8,669 nt of DNA from F1-20-MAGs119 sp041164425 (GCA_041164425.1 JBEAPO010000017.1:1-8669); one strand, 5' to 3'; shown: positions 1-7,315, numbered from the stretch's first letter. Numbers and translations are program-made. Notes: generated by a model not told the origin, from the letters alone.

Positions 1-1534
1 CTTCGCTGGATCCCTTTGCGTTCGTGGCTGTCACGGTGAAGGTGTACGCCGTGCCGTTGGTCAAGCCGTAGATGATGCAGGCAGTACCCGACGAGGTACA
101 GGTCTTCCCATCCGGGCTCGACGTTGCCGTGTAGGTGTTGGCAAGCTCGACATTCACGTCGGAGGCCGTCGTCCATGCCACGACTGCCGCACCATCACCC
201 GCAACCGCACGCGCATTGAGTGGGCTCAAAGGCTTGGACCACGTGTCAAAGGTTCGCGCCATTCCCTTGAAGCCCGAGGCAGACGGCGCCCCGACGACAA
301 AGATCTTGCCGGTACCCGACATGGCAACTTCTGTTCCGAAGTACTGCTCGCCATAAGCCGCTTTGTTCAGACCTGATGCGCCGTATTCGGGATCGTTGTC
401 TTCAGCATCGAGACGGATCAGGCCGTAGCCACCGATCTTGTCTGCCGACGTCGGTGCCCCGACGAGTAGCAAAAGTCCGTCGGAGTTCAGTGCGACCGCC
501 TGACCAAATCCGGATACGTTTGCATTCGCCGAATCGACTTTCCGCGACGTGACCATCGAGCCCGATGTTTTTTTCGCGACGGCTACTGCACCCTTGCCAC
601 TGTTCAAGCCCGGCGCACCAACCGCGACCGTGTTGCCGTCATCGGAAATTGCGACCGAATCGCCGAAACGCGCGCTTACACCCGTCACGTAGTCGTTCGA
701 GGTACCGACCCGACCACCAATCGCCTGGCTGTAGCTCCAGGTCCAAGTACCGGTCTTTGTAAAGAGGTGAGCCCGACCCGTACCGGCGCTGTCGGTTGCC
801 GTCGGCTCGCCGACGACGATGTCGAGTTTGTAATTCATGTCGATTGCTGATCCGAAGTCATCGTTCGTGATCCCCGCAGAACGGGGGCTGACGAGCGTCG
901 ACTTCAGCGTTGAGCCGGTGATATCGGACGCCGTGCCGGAGAGTTGGTACAAGCGCACGACACCTGCGCCCACGACGGCATTGGCCGTCGCCTTCGGCGC
1001 CCCGACCGCGAGAACACCACTCTTCAGCGCAACCGAAGAGCCGTGATATTCGGCCTTTCCGGCCACCGGTGGCTTCACCACGATGCTGTCTTCCCAGTCA
1101 CCACCACCACGGGTGAAGACGTATGCGCGGCCGTCACGGCTCTCATCGAACGGTGCACCGACAGCCAGCTGAGAGCCGTCATCATTGAAATCAAGAGCGA
1201 AACCGAAACGCGCCGAGGGGGACGGCTGTTTGATGTTCGCCTCGAGCGTCCACGCGAGATCGGTTTTCTCACGGCTGTAGACGTTGACCGAGCCCGCGGC
1301 GTTCCGTTGATCGGGAGAATCCGTCGGCATCCCGACCGCCATGCGCAAGCCATTCGTCGAAACTGCGACTGCAGACCCGAATTGGACCGGCGTCACCCCG
1401 CCGGCTCCGTCCGATGTGAGTGGTGTGCCCTCGTTGGCGGGTTCGCAGGCGGTGAGTGCAGCGAGACTCGCCAGGGCGACAAGACCCGCGAGGGTCTTCC
1501 GGCGTCTGCTGGTGAAATGAGATTTGCGGAACAT
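1..1534 (-). CDS. FG-GAP repeat lipoprotein with FN3 domain (3' end missing)
   Basis: Predicted surface-anchored lipoprotein of unknown ligand. I translated the minus strand from ATG at 1534; 511 codons stay open to the left edge, so the C-terminus is cut off. Residues 1-13 are basic, 14-29 hydrophobic, and Leu27-Thr-Ala-Cys30 is a clean lipobox, so signal peptidase II processing and lipidation at Cys30 are expected. Residues 52-417 hold seven FG-GAP-like units, each opening with an F-G (once H-G) and closing with V-G-x-P. Closings fall near 67-70, 125-128, 177-180, 241-244, 305-308, 358-361 and 414-417. This matches integrin-alpha-like beta-propellers. From about 433 an FN3-like domain begins, with Cys479 and Cys486 seven residues apart. 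Start choice is supported by an AAAGGA ribosome binding site 8 bases upstream. Such proteins are usually adhesion or binding proteins; no catalytic residues are visible. Family assignment is solid, biological role unknown. Confidence 0.9.
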   Translation of the reverse strand, partial: MFRKSHFTSRRRKTLAGLVALASLAALTACEPANEGTPLTSDGAGGVTPVQFGSAVAVSTNGLRMAVGMPTDSPDQRNAAGSVNVYSREKTDLAWTLEANIKQPSPSARFGFALDFNDDGSQLAVGAPFDESRDGRAYVFTRGGGDWEDSIVVKPPVAGKAEYHGSSVALKSGVLAVGAPKATANAVVGAGVVRLYQLSGTASDITGSTLKSTLVSPRSAGITNDDFGSAIDMNYKLDIVVGEPTATDSAGTGRAHLFTKTGTWTWSYSQAIGGRVGTSNDYVTGVSARFGDSVAISDDGNTVAVGAPGLNSGKGAVAVAKKTSGSMVTSRKVDSANANVSGFGQAVALNSDGLLLLVGAPTSADKIGGYGLIRLDAEDNDPEYGASGLNKAAYGEQYFGTEVAMSGTGKIFVVGAPSASGFKGMARTFDTWSKPLSPLNARAVAGDGAAVVAWTTASDVNVELANTYTATSSPDGKTCTSSGTACIIYGLTNGTAYTFTVTATNAKGSSE

Positions 1535-1646
1535 GTTGAAATCCTTTCGTCGCTCATGGCGACACTAGTGGGGTCTACCTGTTGCGTGACTGAGTCCCGA
1601 ACCGTCTGCCTGCGGACACTTTTCTGTTCCCTGCTAAGAAATTCCC
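1535..1646. promoter_or_regulatory. Divergent promoter region, lipoprotein / dioxygenase
   Basis: This 112-base gap separates two genes transcribed away from each other, so it must hold both promoters. Plus strand: CGGACA at 1613-1618 (four of six matches to TTGACA), 16 bases, then TAAGAA at 1635-1640 preceded by TGC (extended -10 form). The expected start is at or next to the ATG at 1647. Minus strand: TAGTGT (read from 1567 to 1562) is the best -10 candidate, with only a weak -35 around 1585-1590, giving a short leader of about 20 bases. I see no strong operator palindrome. Promoter calls by eye are tentative. Confidence 0.45.
1542..1547 (-). promoter_or_regulatory. Ribosome binding site of the FG-GAP lipoprotein
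   Basis: On the minus strand AAAGGA lies just before ATG at 1534, separated by TTTCAAC plus one base. It decides the start: an upstream ATG at 1557 is out of frame and has no such site. Confidence 0.7.
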
Positions 1647-2540
1647 ATGCCCGTTCCCATGCCCGTCGCGTTCATCGGCCACGGCAGCCCGATGAACACT
1701 TTGGAAAACAACGACTTCACCGCGGCCTGGGGCCAATTCGGCGCCCTCTTCGCCAATGCAGAGCACTCGCGGGCGATGAACGACCTCGGCATTTACGCCA
1801 CGCCGCGTGCGGTGCTCTGCATCTCGGCCCACTGGGCGCCGACGGCTCCGAAGTTGGTACCAACGACCACAAGCTCGTACCTTCCGGGTGCGCCCGGCCC
1901 CGCCGGGGAGACCTTGGTACAGACCAGCGACAACCCAACGATGATCCACGACTATTCGGGATTCCCGCCCGAGCTCTCGCGGTTCCGTTACCCCGTCGCT
2001 GGGGCCTCGGGTGTTGCGCTACGGGTCGCCGACCTGCTGCGACCGATGTGTGCACCAGCGCCGATCGGTCGCACCACCACGTGGGGCGTCGACCACGGCA
2101 CATGGTCGGTCCTCGCCCACGTCTTCCCCGAGGCGAACGTGCCCGTCACACAACTCTCGATCGACCTCACGCGTCCGGCGTCATGGCACCTCGAAGCCGG
2201 ACGCAAGTTGGCGGTGCTGCGCCAGGAGGGCGTGCTCATCCTCGGTAGCGGCAACATCGTGCACAACCTCGGTGCCATCGACTGGTCGGTTGATGCCCAG
2301 GCACACCCGGCGGCCGTTCGGTTCCACGACTTCATCGTCGATGCCATCAACCGCGAAGACATGACAGCCATCGAGTCGTGGCAAGAACACCCCGACGCCG
2401 CCTATGCCGCACCGACCACCGAACATTTCTTACCCCTGCTCTACGTGCTGGGTGCACGCACCAAGGGTGAGCGGGCCAAGGTGATTACCGACGGCTACGT
2501 GTATTCGTCTCTCTCCATGTACTCCGTGCGCTTCGGCTGA
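1647..2540 (+). CDS. DODA/YgiD-type class III extradiol ring-opening dioxygenase
   Basis: Member of the LigB-fold family that includes E. coli YgiD and plant 4,5-DOPA dioxygenase. These cytosolic, non-haem metal enzymes open catechol rings. The 297-residue protein has the family landmarks in order: F-I-G-H12-G-S-P-M-N, C-I-S-A-H62-W, I-H101-D-Y-S-G-F-P, W-G-V-D-H150-G-T-W, G-S-G-N-I-V-H206-N-L, and T-T-E-H260-F-L-P-L. His12, His62 and a late His are the expected metal ligands, and the DHG histidine the expected catalytic residue, by family knowledge. The stretch between SAHW and IHDY is about 20 residues longer than I recall for YgiD. ATG at 1647 is preferred, but Met5 (1659) is also possible. 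There is no ribosome binding site; a -10 like TAAGAA ends 6 bases upstream, suggesting a leaderless mRNA. No catechol pathway genes lie nearby, so the natural substrate cannot be told. It may be a general catechol or amino-catechol dioxygenase rather than a DOPA enzyme. Confidence 0.9.
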   Translation: MPVPMPVAFIGHGSPMNTLENNDFTAAWGQFGALFANAEHSRAMNDLGIYATPRAVLCISAHWAPTAPKLVPTTTSSYLPGAPGPAGETLVQTSDNPTMIHDYSGFPPELSRFRYPVAGASGVALRVADLLRPMCAPAPIGRTTTWGVDHGTWSVLAHVFPEANVPVTQLSIDLTRPASWHLEAGRKLAVLRQEGVLILGSGNIVHNLGAIDWSVDAQAHPAAVRFHDFIVDAINREDMTAIESWQEHPDAAYAAPTTEHFLPLLYVLGARTKGERAKVITDGYVYSSLSMYSVRFG

Positions 2541-2584
2541 TTTTCGTCCCGGGTGCGAAACGTCGATTCCGGCAATCCGCGACC

Positions 2585-2596
2585 TAGCGTTATCGC
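2585..2596 (+). promoter_or_regulatory. Candidate leaderless promoter -10 of ppa
   Basis: TAGCGT at 2585-2590 fits the actinobacterial TANNNT -10 consensus and is followed by only 6 bases before the ATG at 2597. Transcription would then begin at the start codon. No Shine-Dalgarno sequence is present in the 56-base gap after the dioxygenase, and I see no clear -35 box. Confidence 0.45.
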
Positions 2597-3076
2597 ATGG
2601 AAATCGAAATGGTTGTGGAAATTCCCCAGGGCTCGCGCAACAAGTACGAAATGGACCACGACACGGGCGCCATCTGGCTCGACCGCACATTGTTCACCGC
2701 CACGCAGTACCCGCTCGACTACGGATTCTTTCCGCACACATTGGGGGAAGACGGAGACCCACTTGACGCGCTGATTCTCCTTCCGCAGCCGACATTCCCC
2801 GGTTGCCACTTGTGGGCGCGTCCCATCGGTGTGTTTTGGATGGAGGACGAAAAAGGTCCCGACGCAAAAGTGCTATGCGTACCCGCACGCGACGCTCGGT
2901 ACGAAAAGTTCCAAGATCTCGGTGATGCGCCCGATTTCCTTCTTGCTGAGATCGCCAACTTCTTCGAGGTCTACAAACTGATCGAACCCGACAAGGTCTC
3001 AACAGTCGGGGGTTGGACAGGACGTAACGAAGCCGAAAAGGAGATCCAGGCGGCTCTCGCCCGTTACAAGAACTGA
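2597..3076 (+). CDS. ppa: Inorganic pyrophosphatase, family I
   Basis: Cytosolic enzyme hydrolysing pyrophosphate to two phosphates, pulling nucleic acid, protein and lipid synthesis forward. The 159-residue length is typical for the short bacterial/actinobacterial form. Visible hallmarks: E8-I-P-x-G-S-x-N-K16-Y-E near the N-terminus; Y38-P-L-D-Y-G-F; the family signature D52-G-D54-P-L-D57; D84-E-x-x-x-x-D89-A-K91, matching the second pair of metal-binding aspartates and a substrate lysine; F-F-E-V-Y-K-x-x-E-P; and the late G-W-T-G-R-N-E-A-E segment. All metal-binding aspartates appear intact, so the enzyme should be active with magnesium. By family knowledge it forms hexamers. It precedes the membrane-protein gene by 18 bases and could be co-transcribed with it, but that gene has its own strong ribosome binding site. 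The start at 2597 is fixed by alignment to the family N-terminus. Confidence 0.97.
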   Translation: MEIEMVVEIPQGSRNKYEMDHDTGAIWLDRTLFTATQYPLDYGFFPHTLGEDGDPLDALILLPQPTFPGCHLWARPIGVFWMEDEKGPDAKVLCVPARDARYEKFQDLGDAPDFLLAEIANFFEVYKLIEPDKVSTVGGWTGRNEAEKEIQAALARYKN

Positions 3077-3080
3077 CCCG

Positions 3081-3094
3081 AAAGGAAGGTGCCC
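3081..3094 (+). promoter_or_regulatory. Strong ribosome binding site deciding start at 3095
   Basis: AAAGGAAGG at 3081-3089 lies 5 bases before ATG 3095 (8 bases if AAAGGA is the core). A GTG at 3089 opens the same frame two codons earlier, but it sits inside this site and is therefore unlikely to be used. Confidence 0.75.
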
Positions 3095-4072
3095 ATGGCT
3101 CTCGTCTCGTTCCAAGACCGCAAGTCATTCGGCGAACAGCTCGACGCGCTCGTTGACGCCGGTCGCCTCACCCGCACCGAGGCCGACGATCTGGAGATTG
3201 CACCGCGCATCTTCGTTCCACTGCGCGAAGTACTCGGCTACCTCGGTGGGCTCGTCATCCTCGTCGGTGTGGTGTGGACCACGACGGCTGCGCTCGAGGA
3301 TGCCTCGCCCATGTCGATCGCCGCCTTGCTCTACATCGCTGCCGCCGTGGTGCTGTCGGTCGCCTTCTGGATACAGGTGCACTTCGCCCGTGCCGACAAT
3401 GCACTTGGTCGCCGCGGCGGTGAAGTGATGGAACTCCTCGGCTCTGCATCGCTCGTCGCCGCAGTCGCAATCACCCTGAGCGAACGAGATATCCGCGCCG
3501 AACACGTGGCGTTGTGGATCGCGGTTCCGGGTCTGTCGTGGTCATTCGCCCGCCTCGAACGTTCGATGTTCGCGGCAACCATCACTTCGTGTGCTTCATG
3601 GATCGCGGTGGTTGCAGCCTCGGTGTCGTTGCTCGACGCTGGCGATTCGTGGAGTGCGATCGTCTTCACGCTCGGTGGCTTCGTGCTCTTCGCCTTCAGC
3701 CTCTCCGAACCGCCGTTCTCGTTCGCACCGCACGCCATCGGGGTGCTCACCATGATCTTCGCTTCGAACGGCATCAACGGTGCCGACCGCAGCGCATGGT
3801 TCACGCTCTTTCCCTTGTCTGTTGCGGCACTGCTCTTCCTCTACGGCGCGGCTGGATCACGCATCGAGGTGATGTTGGTGGCCGGCATCGCCACGACCGT
3901 TGACGTCGGAGTTCTCGTCGGACGCTCGATCGAGAGCGACGTCGTGAGTGGTCTCGTCGTCACCGCAGTCGGTGCGGCACTGTTGGCAGCGAGTGTCTAC
4001 ACAGTCACTTCGACACGACGATCGTCACTGTCTTCTTCGTCTTCGGCGTCGATCCGAACTTCGCCGTCGTGA
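3095..4072 (+). CDS. Polytopic membrane protein, DUF2157-like
   Basis: Integral membrane protein of 325 residues and unknown function. The N-terminal 44 residues are soluble and resemble the short helical pair of DUF2157 proteins (L-x-x-L-V-D-A-G-R-L-T-x-x-E-A-D-D), followed by L-G-Y-L-G-G-L-V-I-L-V-G-V-V opening the first membrane span. Hydrophobic segments lie at about 45-66, 73-95, 112-130, 137-152, 158-180, 187-205, 212-227, 234-251, 256-276 and 284-303, so nine or ten spans. After the last span comes a Ser/Arg tail (304-325) encoded entirely in the region that overlaps the convergent lipoprotein gene. The tail looks like read-through into antisense sequence rather than a domain. It follows ppa by 18 bases and may share its transcript, but no functional link is evident. 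The DUF2157 assignment rests on layout, not on a diagnostic motif. Confidence 0.8.
   Translation: MALVSFQDRKSFGEQLDALVDAGRLTRTEADDLEIAPRIFVPLREVLGYLGGLVILVGVVWTTTAALEDASPMSIAALLYIAAAVVLSVAFWIQVHFARADNALGRRGGEVMELLGSASLVAAVAITLSERDIRAEHVALWIAVPGLSWSFARLERSMFAATITSCASWIAVVAASVSLLDAGDSWSAIVFTLGGFVLFAFSLSEPPFSFAPHAIGVLTMIFASNGINGADRSAWFTLFPLSVAALLFLYGAAGSRIEVMLVAGIATTVDVGVLVGRSIESDVVSGLVVTAVGAALLAASVYTVTSTRRSSLSSSSSASIRTSPS
4005..4072. other. 68-base convergent overlap of two coding regions
   Basis: The plus-strand membrane protein ends with TGA at 4070-4072, while the minus-strand lipoprotein ends with TGA at 4007-4005. The shared 68 bases encode the Ser-rich tail of the former and the last 21 residues of the latter's C-terminal beta domain. 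I see no GC-rich hairpin with a T-run here, so neither gene has an obvious intrinsic terminator at its end. Confidence 0.85.
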
Positions 4073-7000
4073 CGCTGAGCACGCAAGTCGCTGCGCGCTT
4101 CGGTGCGGTGACACGCGTGTTCGATGCGTTCAAAGTGCAACCACCGCGCACCTTCCATGTCGCCTTGCCTTTCGAGGCAGGGCGAACGTAAGTCGTCGGT
4201 GAGGCGATACGCCCCGCCCTCAGAAGCACCACGGGCTTGATGCTCTGTGACGGAGCCGACGCTGTCGCCTCGGCACCCTTGGGAGCGACGGTGACGGTGT
4301 AGCTCACCGACGGGTCGAGACCCCGGATGATGCACGATCCCTGGTCCGACGTGCACGTGCGGCCGCCGGGTGTCGCCGTCGCCGTGACGAATCCCCGCTG
4401 AGCGATGGCTTGCGTCCACCACACGGTCAGCGAGCGATCCTTGTCCGCCTTCACGGCGGTGATGAGCGGCTTCGTGGCGGTCACGGTCAAACCGTTGTCG
4501 ATGGGTAGCGCCGCCTCGTGCTCTTCGCTCTTACGTTCTTCGGCCGCCTCGGCAGCTAGTGGCTTGCGCTGTTTTTCCGCAGCTTCGCGCTCTTGTTGCG
4601 GAGTCGTACCCGCATCACCCGGCACGGTGTCCTCGGGGGCAACGGCGATTGCCGAGGCATCTACCGCACCGTCGGCAGTGAGACGCATCACGAGCACGTC
4701 GGTGTTCCATCTGTCGTCGGTGAGGGGCGCCGCCAGGTACACCCGTTCCTGAGCGTCGATCGCGCCGACCATCGTCACACCCGCGCTGTGCAGCGCATTG
4801 GTTGTCCCGTCGAACGTCACGACACCCTGCGTGCCGAACGTCGCGTCGAGCTTGCCGGCCGACGTGAACTTCGCGACCGTCGCATTCGCGGTCACGTATT
4901 CATCACCGTCGTAGACGTCCTTGTAGCCGACCACATAGAGATTGCCCCGCGCATCGATCATGTAGTCGACTGCCCGCGTCAGGGCCAATGGCGCGAGATC
5001 AGCAACCGACGTACCGGCACCCACGGGTTGTCCTGTTGTGGTGAATGTTGTCCATGACACCGTCTGCGGCGTCTCAGAGCAGTCTTCCGGATCGTCGACA
5101 GTCAGGGGATCGTGGTCGATGACGAGCAGACCCACGACACCGGGACCACTGTCCAAAACTTCCTTCCACTCGCAGTCGTCGTCACGACGCAAGGCAGGAA
5201 GCGATGCATGGCCCTTGTCGCCGAAGCCGACGTCGACCGATCCGTTCTCGACATTGACTTTGTAGAGCCGCACCTCGGTTCCCTCGTCGCTCCACAGATC
5301 GGCACGAAGAAGAAGCGAGGTCTCGTCTATCTCGGTCACATCTCCGTTGTCGGCGGAGTACTGGGAAACGCCGAGCGGCAACGACAGCGGAATTTCGCGT
5401 GGCTCTTCACCTGCGTCGGAGACGAGGAGCATGTTGGGGGCGAAGTTGCGCTGGGTCGATCCAAACGTGGCAAGGCGACGCGTGCTCATCACTTTTGGAG
5501 GCGCAATCCAACGCACGTTCACGGACGACATCTCGCCGTTTTCTTCCACTTCTTCGTCTTGGTAGAAATCGAAGTCACCGCGGAACGATGTGGGCTCGCC
5601 CGCCACGGCCGATCCGTCTACGGGGAACGACACGACGGAGTGTGGGGCGTCACCGCTGAAAGCACCGACGGTTTTCAGGACGATGTGAATGCCCGCTGCA
5701 TCGACTTTCATCGACTCCAGACTCGTCCATGCACCTTCGTTGGCCGCCATGTCGATCACCTCACGCATTCCCGAGAGTGCGGGAACGTTGCATACCTGGC
5801 CATCGAAGCAGATCACCGAAGATGTCGTCCGCTCGACGAGGTCGTGATACAACTCGACCGCAAAGCCCTTTCCTTCGGTTGAAAGGTCGTTCACGAACTG
5901 ACCGACTCGCACCAGTGAATCGGTGGCCGTCCGAAACCGAGCGAAAATCGAACGCCGTGCCACGCCGGCAGTCGGGGAAGACGATGTGAACGTGATCACT
6001 TCGTTTCCGTACTCCTCGAGTTCGGCGTAGCCCGTACCGAAGGGAATACCACTGATTTGCGCGTCGAGTGAGCCGTCGATGTCGATGATCGCGTTGCGCA
6101 AATTCACCGACTCGAGTCCCGGGGCGAACGCGTTCGCATACGCTCCGTTCGCGGCGTCCATGGTGATCGGTCCACCTGTACGTGGCGCGCGCGCCACGAT
6201 TCCGGTCAGCTCGATCTCGTCGGCCTCCCACCAATCGGTCTTGCGTTCAGTTGCAGGAATCCACGACGTCAACACCGCGCCGACCACACCAGGGGCAGAG
6301 CTGAGGCCCGGGTCGGCAAGGCGGATGTACCAGTTCGCGTTCGTTCCAAAACTGGGCAGCGAATCCCGCAACGAAATCGTGCCCGAGCCTCCGACGCCAA
6401 CGGCTGGATCAAGTTTCCCGTCGGCAGTGATGCCGACAATGGCAACGTCGTCCTCGGTGTATTGGTCGTCGTTTTCTCCAAAGGCAAGCCCGGCAACGAC
6501 GAGACGCGGCATACCGTCGTCGCCCATCTCTCGGAAAGCGATGTCGTAGACATCGGTGATACCCGCCGACTTCGGCACGACGATGCGGCCATTGTCGCCG
6601 AGCATCGTGTTCGGTTGCCCCGATTGCAGGTCGTAGAACTTGATGAGACCTGCACCGTCAGCGTCCTCCATTGACGATGGAAAAGAAACCGCGAGAAGTT
6701 CGCGCGAAACGACAGTGAAGCCGTTCGGCCTGTTCCACCATTCGCCCGACTCTTCCTTGAACTCGATCGTCACGCGACCGTTGTCACCAAAATCGCTCAT
6801 CGCATACTTCTTCGGGTCGTCGCCCTCTGTCGTGTAACCGTCGACGTGCAGGGTGGTGGCAATCGAGTTCCCAGTCGTGCGCGTCACCCTCGTGACGACG
6901 AAGACATCGCGAAAATTGGCGACCGTCCGCACACCGACGGTCTCGAAACGCGCCCGACGGAACACGCGTGTGTCGAACAATGTCTCCACGCTGTCGGCCA

Positions 7001-7223
7001 CCCGCGCGCTGGCGATACCGCCGCCGTTCTCGCCGAAGCCCGCAGCACCGACGTTGCGGTCGCGGTCTTCCTCGGCGCTGGTATCCGACGGCGATGCCGT
7101 CGTGTCGGCCGTCGTTGTGTCAGCCATCGACGTGTCAACCGTGGAATCGGATCCACCCCCACACGAAGACGCGAACACCGCGGCCGCGCACACCGCTACC
7201 AGTGCTTTCGTCGATCGCTTCAC
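4005..7223 (-). CDS. Large delta-60 (DUF5122-like) repeat lipoprotein with FN3 and C-terminal beta domain
   Basis: Predicted secreted, lipid-anchored protein of 1072 residues, ligand unknown. Residues 2-6 are basic, 7-18 hydrophobic, and Ala18-Ser-Ser-Cys21-Gly-Gly-Gly is a somewhat atypical lipobox. Residues 25-56 form a Thr/Ser/Asp-rich linker. From about 57 to 860 the protein is beta-rich, with degenerate delta-60-type motifs: F-G-E-N-G-G (63-68), F-G-D-N-G-R-V (145-151), L-G-D-N-G-R-I (208-214), G-K-L-D-P-A-V-G-V-G-G (269-279), F667-G-D-K-G, and K-L-D-A-T-F796-G-T-Q-G-V-V. These fit beta-propeller folds. Residues 876-905 are a charged, Glu/Lys/Arg/Ala-rich probable helix. An FN3-like domain follows with Cys957 and Cys964, then a final beta domain with Cys1029 and Cys1047. 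GTG at 7223 is chosen because AAGGGGGG precedes it and the signal peptide starts there; a start at 7283 would add 20 charged, non-signal residues. A role in adhesion or substrate binding is inference. Confidence 0.88.
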   Translation of the reverse strand: MKRSTKALVAVCAAAVFASSCGGGSDSTVDTSMADTTTADTTASPSDTSAEEDRDRNVGAAGFGENGGGIASARVADSVETLFDTRVFRRARFETVGVRTVANFRDVFVVTRVTRTTGNSIATTLHVDGYTTEGDDPKKYAMSDFGDNGRVTIEFKEESGEWWNRPNGFTVVSRELLAVSFPSSMEDADGAGLIKFYDLQSGQPNTMLGDNGRIVVPKSAGITDVYDIAFREMGDDGMPRLVVAGLAFGENDDQYTEDDVAIVGITADGKLDPAVGVGGSGTISLRDSLPSFGTNANWYIRLADPGLSSAPGVVGAVLTSWIPATERKTDWWEADEIELTGIVARAPRTGGPITMDAANGAYANAFAPGLESVNLRNAIIDIDGSLDAQISGIPFGTGYAELEEYGNEVITFTSSSPTAGVARRSIFARFRTATDSLVRVGQFVNDLSTEGKGFAVELYHDLVERTTSSVICFDGQVCNVPALSGMREVIDMAANEGAWTSLESMKVDAAGIHIVLKTVGAFSGDAPHSVVSFPVDGSAVAGEPTSFRGDFDFYQDEEVEENGEMSSVNVRWIAPPKVMSTRRLATFGSTQRNFAPNMLLVSDAGEEPREIPLSLPLGVSQYSADNGDVTEIDETSLLLRADLWSDEGTEVRLYKVNVENGSVDVGFGDKGHASLPALRRDDDCEWKEVLDSGPGVVGLLVIDHDPLTVDDPEDCSETPQTVSWTTFTTTGQPVGAGTSVADLAPLALTRAVDYMIDARGNLYVVGYKDVYDGDEYVTANATVAKFTSAGKLDATFGTQGVVTFDGTTNALHSAGVTMVGAIDAQERVYLAAPLTDDRWNTDVLVMRLTADGAVDASAIAVAPEDTVPGDAGTTPQQEREAAEKQRKPLAAEAAEERKSEEHEAALPIDNGLTVTATKPLITAVKADKDRSLTVWWTQAIAQRGFVTATATPGGRTCTSDQGSCIIRGLDPSVSYTVTVAPKGAEATASAPSQSIKPVVLLRAGRIASPTTYVRPASKGKATWKVRGGCTLNASNTRVTAPKRAATCVLSVTTAKFGSTPKTKKTVTIVVSK

Positions 7224-7228
7224 GTCCG

Positions 7229-7236
7229 CCCCCCTT
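7229..7236 (-). promoter_or_regulatory. Ribosome binding site deciding GTG start at 7223
   Basis: On the minus strand AAGGGGGG ends 5 bases before GTG at 7223 (7 bases from the AAGGGG core). This places initiation exactly at the signal peptide and argues against the upstream in-frame ATG at 7283. Confidence 0.7.
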
Positions 7237-7267
7237 GCAATAACTGAAGTGTCGTTCAGACTAGGGC

Positions 7268-7279
7268 AGCGGCGCCGCT
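7268..7279. repeat. Perfect 12-base palindrome in the divergent promoter gap
   Basis: AGCGGCGCCGCT equals its own reverse complement and sits between the two promoters. It is flanked by a second, looser inverted pair, GGCAGC (7265-7270) and GCTGCC (7292-7297). It could be an operator, but GC-rich palindromes of this size also arise by chance in GC-rich DNA. Confidence 0.4.
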
Positions 7280-7315
7280 TCAACCCGTCGGGCTGCCACG
7301 GTTAGCCTCGCCCGC

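Larger units (their letters stand above)
7224..7315. promoter_or_regulatory. Divergent promoter region, large lipoprotein / thiolase-like operon
   Basis: The 92 bases separate two divergent genes. Plus strand: TAGCCT at 7303-7308 is a TANNNT -10 ending 7 bases before ATG 7316, implying a leaderless start; a weak -35 could be TTCAAC at 7279-7284. Minus strand: TAGTCT (7263 to 7258) is a -10 candidate giving a leader of about 28 bases, with a weak -35 GGTTGA (7285 to 7280). If both are right, the two promoters share their -35 segment. The perfect palindrome at 7268-7279 lies between the minus -35 and -10. Confidence 0.45.

Noticed and set aside
944..2248. 434-codon open frame on the plus strand
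   Set aside because: It runs antisense to the FG-GAP lipoprotein and then out of frame through the dioxygenase. Its translation is Arg/His/Pro-rich without any motif, as expected of a shadow frame in GC-rich DNA.
2542..2560. Possible hairpin after the dioxygenase stop (TTTCG ... CGAAA)
   Set aside because: The stem is only five or six pairs, is not GC-rich and has no following T-run, so it does not qualify as an intrinsic terminator.
4018..4025. Palindrome ACGATCGT within the convergent overlap
   Set aside because: Eight bases inside two coding frames is within chance expectation, with no stem extension or T-run.
5112..5882. 256-codon open frame on the plus strand
   Set aside because: It lies wholly antisense to the large lipoprotein, whose repeats and domains are convincing. 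No ribosome binding site or recognisable domain.
7224..7283. Upstream ATG at 7283 as the start of the large lipoprotein
   Set aside because: It would put 20 charged residues before the signal peptide and would place the likely promoter inside the gene. GTG at 7223 has a ribosome binding site and a proper signal peptide.
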